Below, piece by piece: positions 34,799-44,024 of a stretch of 64,000 nt of DNA; position 1 is the stretch's first letter, and each line of letters opens with the position of its first letter. Where the stretch lies: the NCBI RefSeq assembly GCF_001439665.1, contig NZ_LMAK01000007.1, positions 1 to 64,000 on the forward strand. Direction: 5' to 3'. A program made the position numbers and the translations under genes. Origin of the DNA: Formosa algae. GTDB lineage: Bacteria; Bacteroidota; Bacteroidia; Flavobacteriales; Flavobacteriaceae. The notes below the pieces were generated by a model. It made no database searches, was not told where the DNA came from, and was given only the letters and a program-made list of their open reading frames with translations.

Positions 34799-37700
34799 TT
34801 ATTCGTCTGAATTTTCGGGTTTCACAAAAATCAGCTCTGGTTCTGTTGCGTTAGAACTTGGTGCTTCTTTTTCAGAATTTTCCTCCAATTTTTTAGTGGT
34901 CTCGCCGTGAAGAATTTTTTGAATTAATTCTTTAAATGTATCAAAATCGACATTATAAGAAATTCCCACACCTTGTGTGTATCCAATCTCTTCTCCAAAG
35001 TCTTGAATACTATTTTCGCGATTAAATACATTTGCAGTTAAGGTTCCTTCTTCATTTAATAGAAAATTGACCTCTATATCTCCTGCTATTACAGTTTGAC
35101 TAACACTACCAACCGGGACATCTACGTTTCCGTTAATCATAACACGATCGCTAATTTGAGTTTGAAGTGTAACCCCAAAACGATCATCGGTTTCATAATC
35201 CGGATTATTTTCTCCCAATTCGTAATTCAGTCCGATATTTAATTTATTATCACTGTCTGAAAATAAGCCGTTCACAATACCATTTAAACGCTCTGTTAAA
35301 GTACCATATGGGTTTATTCCTGTTAAGCCACTAGAAAACGATCCTGTAGTTAATAAGTACAGAGCTTGGTTATCTCTATCTTCTTTAGACTCTAACCTAT
35401 AATTAAGTTCCGATTTTACTGTAGAATTTACTGTAGGGAAAGCAAAACCGAAACTAATTTGTGGTTGCTCTAACTTTTCCGTTAGTTCTATTTCTACATT
35501 TACCGGTATACTTTGATTGATAGGATTATCTAAAAGCGGCGATGGATTGGCTTGTGTGGTATAAATCGCTTTAAGGTTTATTCTGGCTCCTAACGGATCT
35601 CCATCCCAAGCTAAAGTTCCTCCGGGTTGTACATTAAACTCTTTTTGTACTAAACCGCCATACATAAAATTATACACTCCCTTAAACACAGAAAAGTCAC
35701 CATAGATATTAAATTTGCCATTGGTATTAATCTCGATTAACAACCCTCCTATTCCATGACCTTTAATTGTACTTCCGGAATCGCGATCCATTACAATTTC
35801 AATTTCGGCATCATTATTTACTTCTAAATCGAAATCTAACTCTAAGCCTCTAATATCTTTTATTGCCAGTTCCTTTCCTTCTAACTTAGCTTGCTTTTCT
35901 TCTGGAGTTAAAAAATGAATAAATGTATTGTCTCCAAACGATTCTGAATCGCTCATTGGGATTTTAAAAATAGTTCCCGTTTTAGTCTCTCCAATTACAG
36001 ATATGACTAATTCTTCTGTTGGCCCATAAATGGTTGCACTACCACCAATAAAACCTGTACCATAATATAAAGCATCTTCAGAATCGTCTGTATTTAATAC
36101 TAAAAGACGATCTGTTTTAAGATCCAGACCAAGTTCCCATTCCGAAAAATTATTATGCCTGATAAAACCACCAAGCACACCTTTAGTATTATAAACATTG
36201 TCTGTAATTTGAATGTCATTAAAAACGAAATCCTGATTTTTTAATATCACTTGAGAATTGTCTGCAAAATTATAATTGGTATTTAATAATGGAATTAACA
36301 AGCCGGCTTCACGCAAGCGTAAATCGCCTTCTATAGCCGGTTTTTTAGAATTCCCTATAACCTTAGCGTTTCCAGACACAAATCCTCTAATATCACTTAT
36401 AACATCTTTTCCTAACGGACTAAAGGGTTTTAAGTTAAAATCGTCGAATTTTAAATCGATATCCAAATACGTTTCATTATTTATAGCATCAATATAACCA
36501 ATGGCTAAAAACGAATTATGAATATCGTTTTTAATTTTAGAGTTCACATAAAAACGTGTTAGGTTCTCGTTTCCTGTAATATTCCCGCTAAACGAGCCGA
36601 GTTTAAATGCATTGACACTTAAGGAATCTATAGTTACATCTGCACTTGGTAAGTATTGTCCGTTTTGCTGAAATACATCTATTTTACCATTTAGTATACC
36701 TCCCAATTCTAAACTATCCAATTCAGGAGATACTTTTGCTAAATCGACATTTTTAAAATTCAGTTTTAAATCTTTTTGTGTAGAATCTTTTAAAAACCCA
36801 GATAATGAAATTTCTTCATCGTCTAGAGACATAACCAACTTATCGATATTTATTTCTTCAAAACCTTTAGAAATTTCAATTTTATTTAATGTATCTCTAG
36901 ATTCATTAACCAACCACGTACTGTTTTTAAAGGTAACATCAGACTTTTTAAAACCAAACACAGAATTGTTTTCTGTATTTATAGTGTGGTAAAAGTTTAA
37001 ATTAAAAACATCGTTATCTCGCACGCCTCCTTGAAATTCTGAACGCATAAACAAGGTATCGTTTATGGTTTTATTCACTAAATTAAATCGAGATAGACTA
37101 TAAAATTTAGTTTTAATACTGTCTACTTCTATAAAGGTGTTAAATAACGGGTTGTTATTATCGACATCTATAGAGATATCGCTAGCAAAATAATCGAAGA
37201 GTCTAATTTCTGGCGACCTAAACATCAGATTGAATAACTGGTCGTTACTTTGTACATGTCCTTTTACAAAGGTATTTTTTCCTAGTTTAACATTAGGATA
37301 AAAGACTTCTACAATTTTATTATAGATGGTAAAGTTGAAATCTAAAAATTGGTTTTCTGGAACGTTAACAGGATCAAAGTTTCTGTAAATACTTCCTATG
37401 GCATTTTCAAACATGATTCCAACATCTCTAAATCTAAAGTTTCCATTCATTTCTCCTTCAATAATATCTGGAGAATTTACAGAAACATACCGAATAGAGT
37501 CTCTAAAAACAGAGGTTAACGTAAAATCGTCGAACACATAATTATCGTGTTCATTTTGATAATTAGCATTTGTAATGGCAAAAAGACCTTCTACATCGTT
37601 AATCGTGGTACCAATGGCATTTATTTCTACGACACCTTTAAATAAAGATAAGGTGTCGTTTTTTACAAAGTTTAATAATCTTAAATCGGCATACTTTACA

Positions 37701-39208
37701 TCTGCCACAAAATCAACCTTATTCGTTTGTTTAGAAAAATCGGCTATACCATTAAACTCTAATTTAAAATTAGGATCGTTACTTACTAAGTTTCCGTTGT
37801 AAACACTACTTTTAAAATTCCCTAACACATCAATATCTTTATATGAATAGTTATTGAAATCCATATAAAATATTTCACCATTTACCTTTGTATTTACATT
37901 TTCTTCTTTAAAACCACTTCCATCTACATCGATGTCTAATGACGTTTTATTGAAATTGGAATTTTCTAAATACGTTCCTAAATCAAAATCTGTGACTACA
38001 ATATTTCCTTTGTAGGTGGCTTTATCAATATTATCTATGTTAGTTAAAACCAAATCAGACTCTATTAAACCTAAAGATGTATTTATACGTAAATCAGCAT
38101 TTATTTTAGATGTTGTTAATTCTGTAGTTCCTGTAATATTAAAGTTTCCAAACCTATCGAAATTAGAAGGGATGGTTTGCCCCAAAAGGTTAGGTAGTAA
38201 AGTAATTAAATCTTTGTATGTAGAAGACAATCTATTAAAACGTCCTTGCATATAAAACGTATTATCGCTTCTATTAAACAAGTTTTTAAAGTTAATATCG
38301 CCTATAATTCTGGATCCCCGATTGGTTGTTAAATTTAACGCACTCAGATTTAGATCGTTTAGAGTTCCCGTTAGTAAGACTGAAAAATCTGCACGTTGAT
38401 TAACACCAAATTCATCATAAAAATAATTAAGATCGCTTAAGGCTAAATCTGCTGAAGTAATATTAGCGTTAACCTGTACTTTATCTGTAAAAGAACTCAA
38501 ATCTTCTCTTTCAAATTCAAACTTAACATCGCCTTTTAAAGTAGATTCTGCCGTTTTTAAATCTAAGTTAGCAAACGTAATATCATGTAAAGTATAAGCA
38601 AAATTCGTACTCATATTGTCTACATGTAGTCCGTGACTATCTGTAAACTCTAAAGTATTTATACGGGAAGACACATTAGGCCCATGAATTAGGAAGTTAG
38701 AGGCATTAATGGTAAGCTCGTTAAACCGCATAACTTCTGGAGACTCTAAATTTTCATTTACAAATCTAAATCGTCCGTCGTATATGGAGACATCGCTAGA
38801 AGACAATAAGAAATTACTAGGTGTATTGTCGTTATGATCTTCATCAAATTTAGCGACAAAAACATCTAAATTGGTCTCTGTTTCTCCTTTATAAGTTTTA
38901 ATATAAAAGTCTAATCCCGTTGCTGTAATGTCTGAAAACACCAACCTACCATTGTATAAATTCCTAAAGTTTACAATGTGAGTTTCTAGTAGTTTGGCAT
39001 TAATTAAGGTATCTTGCTTATAATCTTCTATATAGACATTTTTAATTTGAACATCGCCATTAAAATGAAGCCCTACTGCACCAATATTTATATTGGTATG
39101 ATAGGTTTCGTTTAATCTGGATGTCGCATATTTCCCCAATCGTGTTTGTACACCAGGAATGGCCAAAATCACAATTAAAATAATAAACAGTAGCAAAATT
39201 ATAGCCAC
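34799..39208 (-). CDS. tamB: TamB-like translocation and assembly protein (DUF490)
   Basis: The 1469-residue protein has one N-terminal membrane anchor (residues ~2-20), a very long beta-helical AsmA/TamB repeat body rich in NGDVQIKN-like and GNVNG-type turns, and the C-terminal DUF490 domain (~1080-1430), with FNVQPGGTLAWDGDPLGARINLKAIY as a recognisable segment. TamB-type proteins bridge inner and outer membrane and help insert outer-membrane proteins or carry lipids. The only standard start is GTG at 39208. In frame upstream the sequence reads R-I-K-K-F-L-K-I-L-S-K-L with no ATG/GTG/TTG, although this looks like the natural positive leader, so a rare start codon is possible. The gene is divergent from tsaD. 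Confidence 0.88.
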   Translation of the reverse strand: MAIILLLFIILIVILAIPGVQTRLGKYATSRLNETYHTNINIGAVGLHFNGDVQIKNVYIEDYKQDTLINAKLLETHIVNFRNLYNGRLVFSDITATGLDFYIKTYKGETETNLDVFVAKFDEDHNDNTPSNFLLSSSDVSIYDGRFRFVNENLESPEVMRFNELTINASNFLIHGPNVSSRINTLEFTDSHGLHVDNMSTNFAYTLHDITFANLDLKTAESTLKGDVKFEFEREDLSSFTDKVQVNANITSADLALSDLNYFYDEFGVNQRADFSVLLTGTLNDLNLSALNLTTNRGSRIIGDINFKNLFNRSDNTFYMQGRFNRLSSTYKDLITLLPNLLGQTIPSNFDRFGNFNITGTTELTTSKINADLRINTSLGLIESDLVLTNIDNIDKATYKGNIVVTDFDLGTYLENSNFNKTSLDIDVDGSGFKEENVNTKVNGEIFYMDFNNYSYKDIDVLGNFKSSVYNGNLVSNDPNFKLEFNGIADFSKQTNKVDFVADVKYADLRLLNFVKNDTLSLFKGVVEINAIGTTINDVEGLFAITNANYQNEHDNYVFDDFTLTSVFRDSIRYVSVNSPDIIEGEMNGNFRFRDVGIMFENAIGSIYRNFDPVNVPENQFLDFNFTIYNKIVEVFYPNVKLGKNTFVKGHVQSNDQLFNLMFRSPEIRLFDYFASDISIDVDNNNPLFNTFIEVDSIKTKFYSLSRFNLVNKTINDTLFMRSEFQGGVRDNDVFNLNFYHTINTENNSVFGFKKSDVTFKNSTWLVNESRDTLNKIEISKGFEEINIDKLVMSLDDEEISLSGFLKDSTQKDLKLNFKNVDLAKVSPELDSLELGGILNGKIDVFQQNGQYLPSADVTIDSLSVNAFKLGSFSGNITGNENLTRFYVNSKIKNDIHNSFLAIGYIDAINNETYLDIDLKFDDFNLKPFSPLGKDVISDIRGFVSGNAKVIGNSKKPAIEGDLRLREAGLLIPLLNTNYNFADNSQVILKNQDFVFNDIQITDNVYNTKGVLGGFIRHNNFSEWELGLDLKTDRLLVLNTDDSEDALYYGTGFIGGSATIYGPTEELVISVIGETKTGTIFKIPMSDSESFGDNTFIHFLTPEEKQAKLEGKELAIKDIRGLELDFDLEVNNDAEIEIVMDRDSGSTIKGHGIGGLLIEINTNGKFNIYGDFSVFKGVYNFMYGGLVQKEFNVQPGGTLAWDGDPLGARINLKAIYTTQANPSPLLDNPINQSIPVNVEIELTEKLEQPQISFGFAFPTVNSTVKSELNYRLESKEDRDNQALYLLTTGSFSSGLTGINPYGTLTERLNGIVNGLFSDSDNKLNIGLNYELGENNPDYETDDRFGVTLQTQISDRVMINGNVDVPVGSVSQTVIAGDIEVNFLLNEEGTLTANVFNRENSIQDFGEEIGYTQGVGISYNVDFDTFKELIQKILHGETTKKLEENSEKEAPSSNATEPELIFVKPENSDE

Positions 39209-39248
39209 CAGTTTAGATAGTATTTTTAAAAATTTTTTGATACGTATT

Positions 39249-39263
39249 AAAGTTATAACTTTG
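39249..39263 (+). promoter_or_regulatory. Palindromic promoter element for tsaD
   Basis: AAAGTTATAACTTT (39249-39262) is a perfect 14-bp palindrome that contains TAACTTTG (39256-39263), the -7 consensus for the tsaD direction. A TTTG at 39236-39239 is the possible -33 (16-bp spacer). The palindrome lies in the 88-bp gap between divergent tamB and tsaD, so it could act in both directions. Confidence 0.5.
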
Positions 39264-39296
39264 AACCAAAAATAACAATACTTCTAATACATTCTA

Positions 39297-40319
39297 ATGC
39301 ATTCAGAAAATATTTACATTTTAGGAATTGAATCCTCTTGCGACGATACCGCTGCTTCGGTAATACACAACGGTAAAATACTAAGCAATATTGTTGCAAA
39401 TCAGAGTATACACGAAGAATTTGGTGGTGTAGTTCCAGAATTAGCATCAAGAGCACACCAACAAAATATTGTTCCTGTTGTGCATCAAGCATTAGCAAAA
39501 GCAAACATTACTAAAGAGCAATTACATGCTATTGCCTTTACCCGGGGACCAGGACTAATGGGCTCTCTGCTTGTAGGAACTTCTTTTGCCAAATCTTTAG
39601 CTTACGGTTTAGACATTCCTTTAATAGATGTTAACCATATGCAAGGTCATATTCTTGCTCATTTTATAGATGTTGAAGGCTACAACAAACCTCCGTTTCC
39701 CTTTTTAGCCATGACTATTTCTGGCGGACATACACAAATTGTAAAAGTGAAGCATTATTTTGACATGGAAGTTATAGGCGAAACCATAGACGATGCTGTT
39801 GGTGAAGCGTATGATAAAAGCGGAAAAATTTTAGGTTTAGGGTATCCTGCAGGTCCAGAAATAGACAAACGTGCGCAATTAGGAAATCCGAAAGCTTTTA
39901 AATTTACCAAACCTAAAGTAGATGGATTAAACTTTAGTTTTTCAGGCTTAAAAACGGCCATTTTATATTTTATTCAAAAAGAGACAAAGGCAAATCCTAA
40001 TTTTATAGATGAGCATTTAAACGATATTTGTGCGTCTATTCAATATACCATCATTGGTATTTTGATTGACAAATTAAAATTAGCAACCAAAGAAACCGGC
40101 ATTAAGCACATTGCTATTGGTGGTGGTGTTTCTGCAAATTCAGGTATTAGAAAAGCACTTAAAGATGGGGAACAAAAATTTGGATGGACCACTTATGTTC
40201 CAAAATTTGAATTTACCACAGATAATGCAGCGATGATTGCCATTGTTGGGTATTTAAAATATTTAGATCAAGATTTTTCTGAATCTAACATCACTGCTTC
40301 TGCACGCTTAAAAATCTAA
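39297..40319 (+). CDS. tsaD: tRNA N6-adenosine threonylcarbamoyltransferase
   Basis: TsaD transfers the threonylcarbamoyl group to A37 of ANN-decoding tRNAs. The 340-residue ASKHA protein has ILGIESSCDDTAAS (residues 9-21), the iron-binding HMQGH motif (His114, His118), MTISGGHTQ (~144-152), GEAYDKSGK and the C-terminal IGGGVSANSG and TTDNAAMIA (with the second metal ligand) motifs. It starts a same-strand run of six more genes. tamB lies divergent upstream. Assignment is secure. Confidence 0.98.
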   Translation: MHSENIYILGIESSCDDTAASVIHNGKILSNIVANQSIHEEFGGVVPELASRAHQQNIVPVVHQALAKANITKEQLHAIAFTRGPGLMGSLLVGTSFAKSLAYGLDIPLIDVNHMQGHILAHFIDVEGYNKPPFPFLAMTISGGHTQIVKVKHYFDMEVIGETIDDAVGEAYDKSGKILGLGYPAGPEIDKRAQLGNPKAFKFTKPKVDGLNFSFSGLKTAILYFIQKETKANPNFIDEHLNDICASIQYTIIGILIDKLKLATKETGIKHIAIGGGVSANSGIRKALKDGEQKFGWTTYVPKFEFTTDNAAMIAIVGYLKYLDQDFSESNITASARLKI

Positions 40320-40404
40320 TAAAAGCCCTTTATTTTTAACAAAAATGTAGTATAATTGTAGTCCAAACACAAATCAATTTTAACCCCAATTATTAACCTA
40401 CCCT

Positions 40405-41046
40405 ATGTTAAGAAACCTACTTCTTACAGGAGCTGTTATGAGCTCTGTATTATGCTATGCCCAAAAATCTATAGACAAGGCTTTAGAACAGATTACCTCT
40501 GAAGAACAAGCCAAAATGTTTATTAAAGAACACAAAGAACTTAAAGGGAAATATTTTGTTTTCAATAAAGAAAAACACAATACAACTTTAACGAAAGAAC
40601 TTTTTGAGATGCCAATTGGCCGCTCTAAAGTCTACGAAAGCGAATATAATAAAACAACATATAAAGTATTAAACAAGCACGAAACCACGTATTATCGTGC
40701 AAGTTATATTTTTATAAATAGTGATGATATTAGCGAAGCAGATCTAAAACGATTAAAACAGACCATTCACTCTAAATTTAATCAAGGTGTAGATTTTAGT
40801 AATTTAATTAAACGTTACTCTATGGATATTAATGCTTCTAGAGGTGGCGATACCGGATGGTTTATTGAAGGTAAAATGCCTGTTGAAGTTGAAGATGAAT
40901 TGATTAGAAATAATAAAAATCATTATTTAAATAAACTTTTTACTGTCGATATCCCTGAAAAAAATTGGCACTACATTATTTTAAAAACTGAAGAGCCAAA
41001 ACCTATTGAAGAAATCGAGGTTTTAAAGATTACCGAAGCCATTTAA
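40405..41046 (+). CDS. Parvulin-type peptidyl-prolyl isomerase (secreted)
   Basis: The 213-residue protein has a signal peptide (cleaved near LCYA/QKS) and a PpiC/parvulin domain (~100-205): ASYIFINSDDISEADLKRLKQ, DFSNLIKRYSMDINASRGGDTGWF and WHYIILKTEE. The conserved GGD-G-W turn marks the parvulin fold. It should assist folding of envelope proteins in the periplasm. The N-terminal half (20-95) is not recognised. It is directly upstream of rsmE (3-bp gap). Confidence 0.85.
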   Translation: MLRNLLLTGAVMSSVLCYAQKSIDKALEQITSEEQAKMFIKEHKELKGKYFVFNKEKHNTTLTKELFEMPIGRSKVYESEYNKTTYKVLNKHETTYYRASYIFINSDDISEADLKRLKQTIHSKFNQGVDFSNLIKRYSMDINASRGGDTGWFIEGKMPVEVEDELIRNNKNHYLNKLFTVDIPEKNWHYIILKTEEPKPIEEIEVLKITEAI

Positions 41047-41049
41047 ACT

Positions 41050-41754
41050 ATGCAATTATTTTACAACCCAGACCTTACAGCACACACTACTCAACTTGCT
41101 TTTTCTAGAGAAGAAAGCAGACATTTAGTTAAAGTGTTACGGAAAAGTAGCGGAGATACTTTGTACGTTACTAATGGAAAAGGTTGGTTATTTACTGCTC
41201 AATTAAATTTAGCAGACATAAAAAATTGCCTAGCAACCATAACAGATAAAACATTTCAGGACGCCAGAAATTATAACATACATCTAGCGGTTGCTCCAAC
41301 AAAAATGAACGACCGCTACGAGTGGTTTTTAGAAAAGGCTACAGAAATAGGTATAGATAGCATTACCCCTATTATTTGCGATCACAGTGAACGCAAAGTG
41401 GTAAAATTAGATCGTTACGAAAAAATTTTACAAGCGGCCATGAAACAATCTTTACATTATTATTTGCCTGTTTTAAACGCACCCGTTTCTTTTAAAACGT
41501 TTATAGAACAGGAACTCACAGGGGATTGTTTTATCGCACATTGTGAAGAAACAGATAAAAAATCGTTAAAACAGTTAATACAACCAAAAACAAATCTGAC
41601 TATTTTAATTGGACCTGAAGGCGATTTTAGTATAAAAGAAATTGAATTGGCTCTTAAAAACAATTTCATTCCTGTAACTTTGGGACACACTAGATTGCGT
41701 ACAGAAACAGCTGCAATAGTAGCTTGCCATACTGCAGCCTTAATAAACGAATAA
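41050..41754 (+). CDS. rsmE: 16S rRNA m3U1498 methyltransferase
   Basis: RsmE methylates N3 of U1498 in 16S rRNA. The 234-residue SPOUT protein has an N-terminal PUA-like part (SREESRHLVKVLRKSSGD), LAVAPTKMNDRYEWFLEKATEIG (~81-103), the knot motif ILIGPEGDFSIKEIELA (~183-199) and GHTRLRTETAAI (~209-220). Spacing to the PPIase gene upstream (3 bp) and the DUF4159 gene downstream (6 bp) shows an operon. Confidence 0.96.
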   Translation: MQLFYNPDLTAHTTQLAFSREESRHLVKVLRKSSGDTLYVTNGKGWLFTAQLNLADIKNCLATITDKTFQDARNYNIHLAVAPTKMNDRYEWFLEKATEIGIDSITPIICDHSERKVVKLDRYEKILQAAMKQSLHYYLPVLNAPVSFKTFIEQELTGDCFIAHCEETDKKSLKQLIQPKTNLTILIGPEGDFSIKEIELALKNNFIPVTLGHTRLRTETAAIVACHTAALINE

Positions 41755-41760
41755 GTAACT

Positions 41761-42402
41761 ATGAAATGGTTTTGGGTTTTATCCTTCGTAATTACAACAA
41801 CATCTATATCTGCACAAGACGTTGCTGTGTTACACTATAAAGGTGGTGGCGATTGGTACGGAAACCCAACGTCTATCCCTAATTTAGTTAAATATTGCAA
41901 TACCCATATAAATACTAGAATTAATACAGATGTTCAATCTGTGGAAACTTCTAGCCCAGACATCTTTCAATTCCCTTTTGTACATATGACGGGACATGGA
42001 AATGTGTTTTTTGATGACGCAGATAAAGAGAATCTAAGGAACTATTTAATTTCTGGGGGTTTTCTTCATATAGACGATAATTATGGATTAAAACCCTACA
42101 TTACAAAAGCACTTAAAGCTGTTTTTCCAAAGCAAGATTTAGTAGAACTTCCTGCCTCTCACGAGATATTTCAAACACCTAATCTTTTTCCTGAAGGTTT
42201 ACCAAAAATTCATGAACATGATGGAAAACGCCCACAAGCTTTTGCACTGTTTTATGAAGGTAGAATGATAGTACTCTTTACTTTTGAAAGTGATTTAGGC
42301 GATGGTTGGGAAGATCCAGAAGTACATAACGACCCTGAAGATGTGCGTGAAAAAGCACTTAAAATGGGGGCAAATATTATATATTACGTTTTCAATCACT
42401 AA
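41761..42402 (+). CDS. DUF4159-domain secreted protein
   Basis: The 213-residue exported protein (signal peptide to SISAQ) is almost entirely a DUF4159 domain: VLHYKGGGDWYGNPTSIPNL, PFVHMTGHGNVFFDD, GGFLHIDDNYG (a glutamine-amidotransferase-like loop) and WEDPEVHNDPE. The family occurs in Bacteroidota and Planctomycetes, has a class I amidotransferase-like fold and no known activity. It lies 6 bp after rsmE and 7 bp before a TrmH-type methyltransferase, so it shares their operon. Confidence 0.9.
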   Translation: MKWFWVLSFVITTTSISAQDVAVLHYKGGGDWYGNPTSIPNLVKYCNTHINTRINTDVQSVETSSPDIFQFPFVHMTGHGNVFFDDADKENLRNYLISGGFLHIDDNYGLKPYITKALKAVFPKQDLVELPASHEIFQTPNLFPEGLPKIHEHDGKRPQAFALFYEGRMIVLFTFESDLGDGWEDPEVHNDPEDVREKALKMGANIIYYVFNH

Positions 42403-42409
42403 AATTTAG

Positions 42410-42913
42410 ATGGCTCAACTCAATCATTATAATACGAATTTCAGTAAGAAAACATTTCCGATTACCTTAGTTTGCGATCATGTTACAAATGCGCCAAATA
42501 TTGGAAGTTTATTTAGAACTGCAGATGCATTTGGAGTAGAAAAATTAATCCTTTGCGGATCTTATATTCCGCTTGGCAGAAAAATGACCAAAACATCTCG
42601 CGCTACAGAAAAAGTTGTTCCGTTTGAGGTAAAAGCAGATACTTCTGAAGTAATTGCTGAATTAAAATCTAAAGGCTATCAAATTATAGCTTTAGAAATT
42701 ACAGACTCTAGTATTTCACTTCGCGAGGCCAAATTTTCAAGTCATCAGCCCATAGCTTTACTTATTGGAGATGAAAACTTTGGCGTTTCAGAAGCGTTAT
42801 TAAAAGCATCCGATCTTGTGGTGCATATAGATATGTTTGGTCAAAACAGCAGCATGAATGTTGTTCAGGCCACAAATATTATTTTATACGAAATAACCAA
42901 ACAAAGTATTTAA
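42410..42913 (+). CDS. TrmH/SpoU-family RNA methyltransferase
   Basis: The 167-residue protein is a minimal SPOUT 2'-O-ribose methyltransferase: motif 1 NAPNIGSLFRTADAFGVEKLIL (residues ~26-47), motif 2 ALLIGDENFGVSEALL (~117-132) and motif 3 DMFGQNSSMNVVQATNIILYE (~138-160). It lacks an extra substrate-binding domain, so it may resemble TrmH or TrmL. The exact rRNA or tRNA target is uncertain. Confidence 0.9.
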   Translation: MAQLNHYNTNFSKKTFPITLVCDHVTNAPNIGSLFRTADAFGVEKLILCGSYIPLGRKMTKTSRATEKVVPFEVKADTSEVIAELKSKGYQIIALEITDSSISLREAKFSSHQPIALLIGDENFGVSEALLKASDLVVHIDMFGQNSSMNVVQATNIILYEITKQSI

Positions 42914-42934
42914 AGGTTTGTATATATTTGTTTC

Positions 42935-44020
42935 ATGAATTCTAAAACTCTAGCAAACGGCATTTTAAGAGCAATATTTACGTTAGTATTTATAGCACTT
43001 TTTCTATACTTTTTATATCAAATACAGTCTGTAATTGTATATATCGTGATTTCGGCTGTAATTTCATTAACGGGCTCTCCGCTTGTTCAGTTATTTAGAA
43101 ATCGGTTTAAATTAAACGATTCGCTCTCTGTTGTTTTAGCCATGTTGTTAATTGTAGGATCGCTATTCGGCTTAATTTTACTATTTATTCCTTTAGTTAT
43201 AGAACAGGGACATAATCTGTCTCTTTTAAATATAGAAAAGCTTCAAGGTAATTTAAATAATGTATATGTAGATGTGGCTCGCTATTTAGAAAGTAGACAC
43301 ATTTATTTAGAAAGCTCTTTACAAGATTACCATTTATTATCTAAAATAAATTATTCTGCAATTCCAGATTTTTTAAACTCGATATTAAGTGGATTTGGAA
43401 CTTTTAGTATTGCATTTTTCTCGGTACTGTTTATCTCTTTTTTCTTCTTAAAAGACAGAAGATTACTTGAAAATAGTTTCATGATAGTGATTCCTGAAAC
43501 TAAAAAACATCGCGTTAAAAAGTCTATTTACACCATTAAACATTTGCTTTCAAGATATTTCCTTGGTTTACTAATTCAGATATTAATCTTATTTGTTATT
43601 TACGCCATTGTGTTATCTGTATTCGGAATTAAAAATTCAATAGTGATTGCTTTTCTATGTGCACTTTTAAATTTAATCCCATATATAGGGCCATTAATTA
43701 GTGCGGTATTAATGATTGTACTTACGCTCTCTAGCAATATGCATAACGATTTTAACGAGACTTTACCAACAACTATTTATGTCTTAATAGGGTTCTGTTT
43801 TGCACAATTAATTGATAATTTTTTCAGTCAGCCTATTATCTTCTCCAGAAGTGTAAAATCACATCCGTTAGAAATATTTTTAGTCATTATTATTACTGGA
43901 ATCCTTTTTGGAATTATTGGTATGGTTATCGCCGTTCCTGCTTACACCGCTTTAAAAGTTATTCTGAAAGAATTCCTCTCAGAAAATAAAATTGTAAAAC
44001 ACTTAACCAAAGACCTCTAG
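42935..44020 (+). CDS. AI-2E family transporter (PerM/TqsA-like)
   Basis: The 361-residue membrane protein has about eight helices and the AI-2E family pattern: a short N-terminal pair of helices, a long periplasmic or cytoplasmic segment (~85-150), then LNLIPYIGPLISAVLMIV (~245-265), which is the family signature, and a C-terminal QPIIFSRSVKSHPLEIFLVIIITGILFG segment. Members export or take up small molecules (AI-2 in TqsA) or act as ion exchangers, so the substrate is open. A TATATTTG motif stands directly before the ATG. Confidence 0.9.
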   Translation: MNSKTLANGILRAIFTLVFIALFLYFLYQIQSVIVYIVISAVISLTGSPLVQLFRNRFKLNDSLSVVLAMLLIVGSLFGLILLFIPLVIEQGHNLSLLNIEKLQGNLNNVYVDVARYLESRHIYLESSLQDYHLLSKINYSAIPDFLNSILSGFGTFSIAFFSVLFISFFFLKDRRLLENSFMIVIPETKKHRVKKSIYTIKHLLSRYFLGLLIQILILFVIYAIVLSVFGIKNSIVIAFLCALLNLIPYIGPLISAVLMIVLTLSSNMHNDFNETLPTTIYVLIGFCFAQLIDNFFSQPIIFSRSVKSHPLEIFLVIIITGILFGIIGMVIAVPAYTALKVILKEFLSENKIVKHLTKDL

Positions 44021-44024
44021 TTTC

